Assembly (NCBI GenBank): GCA_016124205.1 | Contig: WGOD01000003.1 | Coordinates: forward strand, 124,001-188,000 | Direction: 5' to 3' | DNA: 64,000 nt | DNA from: Alphaproteobacteria bacterium | Lineage (GTDB): Bacteria; Pseudomonadota; Alphaproteobacteria; Caulobacterales; Maricaulaceae | Shown here: positions 58,779 through 64,000 of the stretch, one piece after another | Layout of the letters: the number at the start of each line of letters is the position of its first letter | Position numbering within the stretch: position 1 is the first letter of the stretch | Position numbers and translations under genes: made by a program | The notes under the pieces: generated by a model | The model's database searches: none | The model's input: only the letters and a program-made list of their open reading frames with translations | Told to the model about the DNA's origin: nothing

Positions 58779-59663
58779 ATGACCGACCCTTATTCCATTC
58801 TCGGTGTCCCGAAATCCGCCGATGCGGACGAGATCCGGCGTGCTTATCGCAAGCTGGCCAAGGAACTGCATCCCGATGCCAATCCGGGAGACAAGGCGGC
58901 CGAGGACCGGTTCAAGAAGGTCAGCGCGGCGTTCAAGCTTCTCTCCAACGCCGAAACGCGTGCCCGGTACGACCGGGGCGAGATTGACGGCGAGGGCAAT
59001 GAGCGCGCCGCCTTTCATCCGGGCTATGCCGGAGCCGGCGCGGCGCGCGGCCAGACAAGGGCTGGCGGGTTCGAGGATATCAGCGACATCTTCTCCGACC
59101 TGTTCACGGACTTCCGGCCACGCTCGCGGGCCCGGAAGGGGGCGGATCTGCGCTTCCGGCTCGATCTTGATTTCCTCGATGCAGCCAAGGGCGCGACCAA
59201 GCGCGTCACCCTCCCGGCCGGACGGACGCTCGACGTACGCACGCCGCCGGGAGTGACGGATGGCCAGACGCTGCGTCTTGCCGGTCAGGGCGAGCCAGGC
59301 GCGGCGGGCGGTCCGCCGGGCGATGCGCTGGTCGAACTGCGCGTGCGTCCGCACAAGTATTTCTCCCGCGATGGCGACGATGTGCGCCTCGACCTGCCGG
59401 TTTCCTTCGCCGAGGCGGTGAAGGGCGCGAAGGTCCGCGCGCCGACCATTGACGGCGCGGTCGAGGTGCAGGTCCCGGCGGGATCGAGCTCTGGTACTTT
59501 GCTGCGTCTGCGTGGCAAGGGTTTCCCGACCAAGGGCGGGAAGCGCGGTGACCAGATCATTCGCCTTCTGATCGACCTGCCGTCCGACGATGCCGCGCTG
59601 AAATCCTTTGCAGCGGACTGGCAACCGCCGAAGGGGTATGATCCGCGCATGAAGCTGCGCTAG
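58779..59663 (+). CDS. J-domain co-chaperone, CbpA-like (DnaJ type II)
   Basis: This encodes 294 residues. The J domain has the HPD motif at residues 31-33 (KELHPDANPGD). A Gly/Phe-poor linker (FHPGYAGAGAARGQTRAGGFEDISDIFSDLF) follows, then the DnaJ C-terminal domains (LDLDFLDAAKGATKRVTLPAGRTLDVRTPPGVTDGQTLRLAGQG, LPVSFAEAVKGAKVRAPTIDGAVEVQVPAGSSSGTLLRLRGKGFP). There is no zinc-finger domain, as in CbpA. It would stimulate DnaK ATPase. The GTA cluster ends 68 bases upstream. Confidence 0.93.
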   Translation: MTDPYSILGVPKSADADEIRRAYRKLAKELHPDANPGDKAAEDRFKKVSAAFKLLSNAETRARYDRGEIDGEGNERAAFHPGYAGAGAARGQTRAGGFEDISDIFSDLFTDFRPRSRARKGADLRFRLDLDFLDAAKGATKRVTLPAGRTLDVRTPPGVTDGQTLRLAGQGEPGAAGGPPGDALVELRVRPHKYFSRDGDDVRLDLPVSFAEAVKGAKVRAPTIDGAVEVQVPAGSSSGTLLRLRGKGFPTKGGKRGDQIIRLLIDLPSDDAALKSFAADWQPPKGYDPRMKLR

Positions 59664-59702
59664 ACTCTCTGTTCAGAAGCGGTTCAGCGAGCTTTCGCCA
59701 GT

Positions 59703-60044
59703 ATGCCCGGCATGATGAAGACCCTGATCACCTCCGCGGCCCTTTTTGCCGGACTTTTGCTGGGCGCAGCAGCCGATGCGGCGCAATACCAGCAATCGCC
59801 GGGCGACATGCGCAACCGCTACACCGCCGATGAGGCGCGCAACGAGGTTCAGTCCGGCCGCGTTCTACCCGCATTGCAGGTCATCCGGACCGTGCGCCAG
59901 CGCTATGCCCAGGCCGACGTGATCGACGCCGAGCTCGAACAGGGCGCGCGTCCCCGTTACATCATCAAGATTCTCACCGAAGATGGCCGCCGGGTCGACG
60001 TCGTCGTCGACGCCCAGACCGGCAACATCCTTTACGAACGCTAG
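59703..60044 (+). CDS. small exported PepSY-like protein
   Basis: This encodes 113 residues. The signal peptide (TLITSAALFAGLLLGAAADAAQ) is followed by a single PepSY-type domain (SGRVLPALQVIRTVRQRYAQADVIDAELEQGARPRYIIKILTEDGRRVDVVVDAQTGNILY). Such proteins are often encoded with two-component systems and may modulate the sensor from the periplasm. Here the response regulator gene starts ten bases later. ATG codons three and four codons downstream are possible starts. Confidence 0.85.
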   Translation: MPGMMKTLITSAALFAGLLLGAAADAAQYQQSPGDMRNRYTADEARNEVQSGRVLPALQVIRTVRQRYAQADVIDAELEQGARPRYIIKILTEDGRRVDVVVDAQTGNILYER

Positions 60045-60054
60045 GAGAGGGACG

Positions 60055-60729
60055 ATGCGCGTCCTCGTGATTGAAGACGATCCGGATCTGAACCGGCAAT
60101 TGTCCCGTGCCCTCGGCGATGCCGGCTATGCGGTGGATTCCGCAACCGACGGCGAAGAGGGGCATTTCCTCGGTGAAACCGAACCTTATGACGTGATCGT
60201 GCTCGATCTCGGCCTGCCGAAGCTCGACGGTGTGACCGTTCTGGAGCGCTGGCGCCGCGACAACAATGCGACCCCGGTCCTGATCCTGACGGCGCGTGAC
60301 CGCTGGAGCGAGAAGGTGGCGGGCTTTGACGCGGGTGCGGACGATTACCTGACCAAGCCCTTCCATACCGAGGAATTGCTGGCCCGTCTGCGTGCGCTGA
60401 CCCGCCGTGCGGCCGGGCATGCGACCTCGACGATCGATTGCGGCAATCTCTCGGTTGATACGCGCGGTGCGCGCGTGTTCATCGATGGCGCGCCGGTGAA
60501 GCTGACCTCGCACGAGTTCCGCATGCTCAGCTATCTGGCCCACCATCAGGACCGAGTGATTTCGCGCTCCGAACTGGTCGAGCATATCTACGATCAGGAT
60601 TTTGACCGTGATTCCAATACGATCGAAGTCTTCGTCGGCCGGCTGCGTAAGAAGATCGGGTCCGACCGGATCGAGACGGTGCGGGGGCTGGGCTACCGCC
60701 TGACCGATCCTGACGCCCGGTCCGCGTGA
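60055..60729 (+). CDS. OmpR/PhoP-type response regulator
   Basis: This encodes 224 residues. The receiver domain has Asp8, Asp9 and phospho-acceptor Asp51 (VIVLDLGLPKLDG), plus LTKPF for the conserved Lys. A winged-helix DNA-binding domain follows (VKLTSHEFRMLSYLAHHQDRVISRSELVEHIYDQDFDRDSNTIEVFVGRLRKKIG). It resembles the PhoP subgroup. AGGAGAGGG precedes the ATG. The stop overlaps the kinase start by four bases, so the two are a pair. Confidence 0.94.
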   Translation: MRVLVIEDDPDLNRQLSRALGDAGYAVDSATDGEEGHFLGETEPYDVIVLDLGLPKLDGVTVLERWRRDNNATPVLILTARDRWSEKVAGFDAGADDYLTKPFHTEELLARLRALTRRAAGHATSTIDCGNLSVDTRGARVFIDGAPVKLTSHEFRMLSYLAHHQDRVISRSELVEHIYDQDFDRDSNTIEVFVGRLRKKIGSDRIETVRGLGYRLTDPDARSA

Positions 60730-62108
60730 CACCCAGACGCCATTCGCTTGTTCTCAGGCTGATCGCCACCGGGGCGATCTGGGCCGCGGCGCTTCTCGTC
60801 GCCGGCGGTATTGCGCTGACCAGTCTCTACGAACGCTCCGTGCTCGGGGCGCTCGAAAGCCGGCTGCAGTCGACGGTGAACGCTCTGGTGGCGGCATCGG
60901 AAACGAGTGACGCCGGAGAGGTCACGCTGGCACGTGAACCGACCGATCCCGAATACAGTCTCGTCTTTTCGGGCCGCTACTGGCAGATCGCCGACTGGCG
61001 GACGGAAGACCGGCTGCGCGTGATCGCGCGCTCCAGATCTCTGTGGGATGAACGTCTGCGCCCGCCCGACCGGCTGATGGAAGCGGCAGCCGCACAGCCC
61101 GGCACGCCCATCACGATGAAAATCGTCGGTCCGGACGACGAACCGCTCCGGGTGATCGCACAAGCGGTGATCCTCTCGGGACGCCCCGACATGGTGGTCG
61201 TGCTGGCCGCCGAAGACCAGCGCCCGGCGGACCGGGAAGTGCGACGCTTTGGCCTGATCTCGCTCGGTCTCATCGCCTTCTTCGCGATCGCCCTGGTGGC
61301 CGGTCTCGTGCTGCAGGTTCGCTTCGGTCTGGCACCGCTTTTCCGCATGCGGCAGGCCGTGGCGGCGGTCCGTGAGGGCCAGGCCGAGCGGGTCGAGGGC
61401 CAGTTTCCGAGCGAGCTTCAGCCGCTGGGCGACGAGCTCAACTCCCTGATCGTGCACTCCCGCGAAGTGGTCGAGCGCGCCCGCACCCATGTCGGCAATC
61501 TCGCGCATGCGCTGAAAACGCCGATCGCCGTCCTGCTCAATGAGAGCCGGAACGAGAAAGGCAATTTCGCCGAGCTTGTGGAGCGTCAGGCCGACACGAT
61601 GTCGCGTCAGGTCGACCACCATTTGCGCCGCGCCCGGGCTGCGGCCCACGCCAAAGCGGTCGGCGCCAAGACGGATGTCTGCGCCACGCTCGATGACCTG
61701 ACGCGGACCCTGCAGCGCATCTATGGTCGGCAGGGCATCTCGATCGGCTTCGAATGCGAAGGTGACGTCTTCTTCCGAGGAGAGCGGCAGGATCTGGAGG
61801 AAATGGCCGGAAACCTCCTCGACAATGCGTGCAAGTGGTCGGGCGGTGAAGTGAAGGCGACGGCGCGGCTCGCAGGTGACGGCAAGCTGGAAGTCGTCGT
61901 CGAAGACGATGGGCCGGGCATGGATGCCGAGCGCCGCGCTCAGGCGCTCCAGCGCGGTGTGCGCCTTGACGAGAGCACGCCCGGCAGCGGGCTTGGCCTT
62001 TCCATCGTCGGCGATCTCGCGGCAGTTTACGGCGGTCAACTGACGCTGGGGGAGTCGGAGCTTGGCGGGCTTCTCGCACGGCTCGAATTGCCTTCAAGGA
62101 AGCGCTAA
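60726..62108 (+). CDS. sensor histidine kinase of the PhoQ-like type
   Basis: This encodes 460 residues. Two membrane helices (residues about 12-32 and 180-202) enclose a periplasmic sensor domain. A HAMP-like linker leads to the phospho-accepting His in VGNLAHALKTPIAVLLNE, followed by NLLDNACKWS (N box), EDDGPGMD (G1) and PGSGLGLSIVGDLAAVYGGQ. The HALKTP motif and layout match PhoQ-like kinases of Alphaproteobacteria, which sense envelope or cation conditions. It starts with a GTG in the regulator's stop codon. Confidence 0.93.
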   Translation: MTPRRHSLVLRLIATGAIWAAALLVAGGIALTSLYERSVLGALESRLQSTVNALVAASETSDAGEVTLAREPTDPEYSLVFSGRYWQIADWRTEDRLRVIARSRSLWDERLRPPDRLMEAAAAQPGTPITMKIVGPDDEPLRVIAQAVILSGRPDMVVVLAAEDQRPADREVRRFGLISLGLIAFFAIALVAGLVLQVRFGLAPLFRMRQAVAAVREGQAERVEGQFPSELQPLGDELNSLIVHSREVVERARTHVGNLAHALKTPIAVLLNESRNEKGNFAELVERQADTMSRQVDHHLRRARAAAHAKAVGAKTDVCATLDDLTRTLQRIYGRQGISIGFECEGDVFFRGERQDLEEMAGNLLDNACKWSGGEVKATARLAGDGKLEVVVEDDGPGMDAERRAQALQRGVRLDESTPGSGLGLSIVGDLAAVYGGQLTLGESELGGLLARLELPSRKR

Positions 62109-62119
62109 AGCCGCGTTAA
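62105..62119 (+). promoter_or_regulatory. CtrA-like box (CTAA-N7-TTAA)
   Basis: CTAA-AGCCGCG-TTAAC matches seven of eight positions of the CtrA consensus, including the trailing C. It overlaps the stop of the kinase gene and lies 50 bases before the ATG at 62170, so it could control that gene. Confidence 0.3.
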
Positions 62120-62169
62120 CCGTGCACTGTGCAAAATCTTCCCGTCATGACATCAACCGGCGCATCGCG

Positions 62170-63525
62170 ATGACAGGCCTCACCGCGAAAAACATCGAGA
62201 AACTCGGAGCGTTCTGGAGTTCGCTTTCTCCGGAAATGCGCCAGCGTGTTCTCGCGTCGGCGAATGCCGCAGCCGGCCGCGATCCTTCGCAGGCTGGCGT
62301 GGCGAAATTGCTGGAAAAGCTCGATGCGCTAGCCGCTCCGGACGAAGGCACGCTTCAGCGCAAGCGACTGTTTGCGCCGCTTGATCCCCTCACTGGCAAT
62401 CCCGAAACCGATCCGCCGTCGCGCGCTTATTTCTCGCCCGGGTTTCTCTCCGGGTTGTGGGCCTGGTTCGACGATGCCGAGCAATCCGGCTTTTCAGACA
62501 CGTTTCCGGCAAGCGGTGCTCCGACCGAGGACTGGCAAGCGATCCGCGTTCGCGCCGGAGAGGCGCTCAAGGCGTTTCTGGAAAGCGCCCGGGATGACCG
62601 CAAACTGGAGAGCCGCATCGTGACCATGTGGGGCGCGGGGGGGCGTGAAACCGCCGATCTCGCGGCAACGCTCCTGATCCACGACACGGTGCTGAAGGAC
62701 GCCCTGCACGACGTTCCTGACGAGGTCACCGATTTCGACCCCGAACTGTGCACCCACGTGCGCGACGTCTATGACGACGTCTCGGAGCGCGCGCCTGACG
62801 CTGGCGTCTGGATGCTGCTTCTTTTGATGACCCGGTTGTCGAAGACCGCACAGATCTTCCGCGCTGTGGAGAAGATCGGCCGGCGCAGCGACGACCAGCT
62901 GATCTCGAAAACCGACCTCGCAGTCGTGGGCGACGCGGTTCTCAAGGATGCCGAGTTTTACGCCACGCGTTTTCGCCGCGCTCCCACTTCGATCGAAGAG
63001 GCCAACGAGGCGGTCGCCGGGCTCGCGTCCTTCGTCACGGTGACGGTCGGCATGACCCGCGAGTTCGGCATTCGCAAGGACGGGCAATGGGGCAAGACGC
63101 TGTTCGCGCTGCGCGCGCAGGCCTCTGCCGATCTCGAGAAGCTGATGTCGGGCACGCAGAAGGCCCTGAATGCGGCCCTGCCGGAGCCCAGGAAGGGCAA
63201 GGGCGGGGTCTATGTCCCTGTTCCATGCCCCGAGGAAGCGATCATCGTGCGTGCCGAAGCGCAGCTACGGTTCCTCGGCGGAGCCGGGGAGTGGGCTGCC
63301 CAGGCGGCCATTGGCAGCGTGCAGAAAAAAGCCGAGGACGCGGCGGTCGCTGCGCTCGAGGAATGCTGCGGTCATTTGATCAACGTGCTGCAGCATTCCG
63401 ATGGTGAAACGCAGCGCCTTGCATCGGCCGGACTCGACGTCATCGCCCGCCTCCAGGAGGCCTTGGGGCAGGTCGAGAGCGCCAGCCTGACCCGGCGGCG
63501 CAACGCCGCAGCGATGGCGGCGTGA
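62170..63525 (+). CDS. soluble helical protein of unknown function
   Basis: This encodes 451 residues with no signal peptide or membrane helix. The start is the ATG at 62170; earlier in-frame codons read like shifted kinase sequence. The protein is mostly helical. Noted stretches are FSPGFLSGLWAWFDDAEQSGFSDTFPASG, HDTVLKDALHDVPDEVTDFDPELCTHVRDVYDDVSERAPDAGVWMLLLLMTRLSKTAQIFRAVEKIGRRSDDQLISKTDLAVVGDAVL and a C-terminal helical bundle with CCGHLINVLQHS. I do not recognise a family. The length and composition show it is a real gene, and it may be restricted to related Alphaproteobacteria. Confidence 0.75.
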   Translation: MTGLTAKNIEKLGAFWSSLSPEMRQRVLASANAAAGRDPSQAGVAKLLEKLDALAAPDEGTLQRKRLFAPLDPLTGNPETDPPSRAYFSPGFLSGLWAWFDDAEQSGFSDTFPASGAPTEDWQAIRVRAGEALKAFLESARDDRKLESRIVTMWGAGGRETADLAATLLIHDTVLKDALHDVPDEVTDFDPELCTHVRDVYDDVSERAPDAGVWMLLLLMTRLSKTAQIFRAVEKIGRRSDDQLISKTDLAVVGDAVLKDAEFYATRFRRAPTSIEEANEAVAGLASFVTVTVGMTREFGIRKDGQWGKTLFALRAQASADLEKLMSGTQKALNAALPEPRKGKGGVYVPVPCPEEAIIVRAEAQLRFLGGAGEWAAQAAIGSVQKKAEDAAVAALEECCGHLINVLQHSDGETQRLASAGLDVIARLQEALGQVESASLTRRRNAAAMAA

Positions 63526-63571
63526 CGATCTGACGCTTGCGCGTACGCGGGGCAGGCCGTAATTCGCCCCC

Positions 63572-64000
63572 ATGTCACCGGAAAAAACATCCCCCGTTGT
63601 CGCTCTGGAAGACCGCAAACGCGAAGCCGCGAAGCTGTATTCCCCGAGCGCTGCGCGTAACCGTGAACCGGTACGCGCGGTTCTGGCAGAGCGTCTTCCC
63701 GAACGGGCCCGGATCCTGGAGATCGGGTCGGGCACGGGCGAGCACGGGGAAGCCTGCTGTGCGGCGCGGCCCGACATTCGCTGGCAGCTGACCGAGATCG
63801 ACCCGGACTCGCTTGCCAGCTGCGCAGCACGCGCGGAGGAGACGGACGGTCTGCTCGCGCCGCTCAGCGTCGACGCGGGCGCGCCGGACTGGGCCAGGGG
63901 CATCGATCCGGTCGATGCCTTGGTCAGTCTTAACGTGATTCACATCGCGCCCTGGCGTGTCGCCGAGGGTCTCGCAGAAAGTGCGGCAAGCCTGTTGCGC
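63572..64000 (+). CDS. DUF938 SAM-dependent methyltransferase, partial
   Basis: The first 143 codons are present; the gene runs off the window. AAKLYSPSAARNREPVRAVLAERLP and the SAM-binding motif RILEIGSGTGEHGEACCAARPDIRWQLTEIDPDSL mark the DUF938 family of predicted class I methyltransferases. The later LVSLNVIHIAPWRVAEGL is also typical. The substrate is unknown. Confidence 0.88.
   Translation, partial: MSPEKTSPVVALEDRKREAAKLYSPSAARNREPVRAVLAERLPERARILEIGSGTGEHGEACCAARPDIRWQLTEIDPDSLASCAARAEETDGLLAPLSVDAGAPDWARGIDPVDALVSLNVIHIAPWRVAEGLAESAASLLR

Overview
The window is a GC-rich chromosomal segment of an alphaproteobacterium. The best fit is the Caulobacterales/Maricaulales side (Hyphomonadaceae or Maricaulaceae type, probably marine). 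The signs are a DivJ/PleC-type histidine kinase, TonB systems of the kind found in oligotrophs, two DUF2336 proteins, DUF1491 and DUF6456 proteins, a Mrp-type Na+/H+ antiporter, a NaChBac-like channel and a Rhodobacter/Caulobacter-type gene transfer agent (GTA). No integrase, transposase, CRISPR array or rRNA was seen; there are two tRNAs.

Layout. 1-6.1 kb: two small secreted paralogues, an orphan OppA-type lipoprotein, a DUF3667 membrane protein, SppA, tRNA-Pro and tRNA-Gln. 6.1-13.2 kb: a seven-gene TtpC-type TonB energy system (DUF3450, TtpC-like MotA/TolQ protein, ExbB, two ExbD, TonB, TPR) ending at a strong terminator, followed by a stand-alone second TonB. 13.3-18.5 kb: oligopeptidase B-like lipoprotein, MsrB, an MFS transporter, a DUF2336 protein. 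18.7-26.4 kb: a tightly overlapping Mrp operon E-F-G-B'-B-C-D-D-x-D with three antiporter-like subunits. 26.6-27.7 kb: a DnaA-domain-IV-like protein and a DUF6456 protein that I read as GafY and GafZ, the activators of the Caulobacter GTA. 27.7-41.9 kb: SufE, small secreted proteins, the DivJ-like kinase, a BcsB-like protein, RF3, an MscS channel, a second DUF2336 protein, a voltage-gated cation channel, PBP1A and a YcgN-type protein.

41.97-58.71 kb holds the GTA head-tail cluster: g1 (small terminase), g2, g3, g3.5, g4, g5, g6, g8, g9, g10, g10.1, g11, g12, g13, g14, g15. It departs from the RcGTA plan in several ways. Two blocks of four small multi-pass membrane protein genes lie on the opposite strand, between g5 and g6 and between g8 and g9. 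Six of those eight genes form three tandem paralogue pairs. No g7-like gene is present. The g11 tape measure is very short, a double-hairpin REP-like element precedes it, and g15 is split by a frameshift next to an apparent deletion. 58.8-64 kb: a CbpA-like J-protein, a PepSY / response regulator / histidine kinase operon, an unrecognised 451-residue protein and the start of a DUF938 methyltransferase.

How it fits together: the regulator pair (gafYZ-like) and the GTA structural operon lie about 15 kb apart, so control and structure of the particle sit in one window. The novelty is the antisense membrane-protein cargo inside the GTA operon and the damaged baseplate gene. The Mrp antiporter, Nav-type channel and MscS channel suit a marine lifestyle, and the TonB modules suit scavenging of scarce nutrients through outer-membrane receptors encoded elsewhere.
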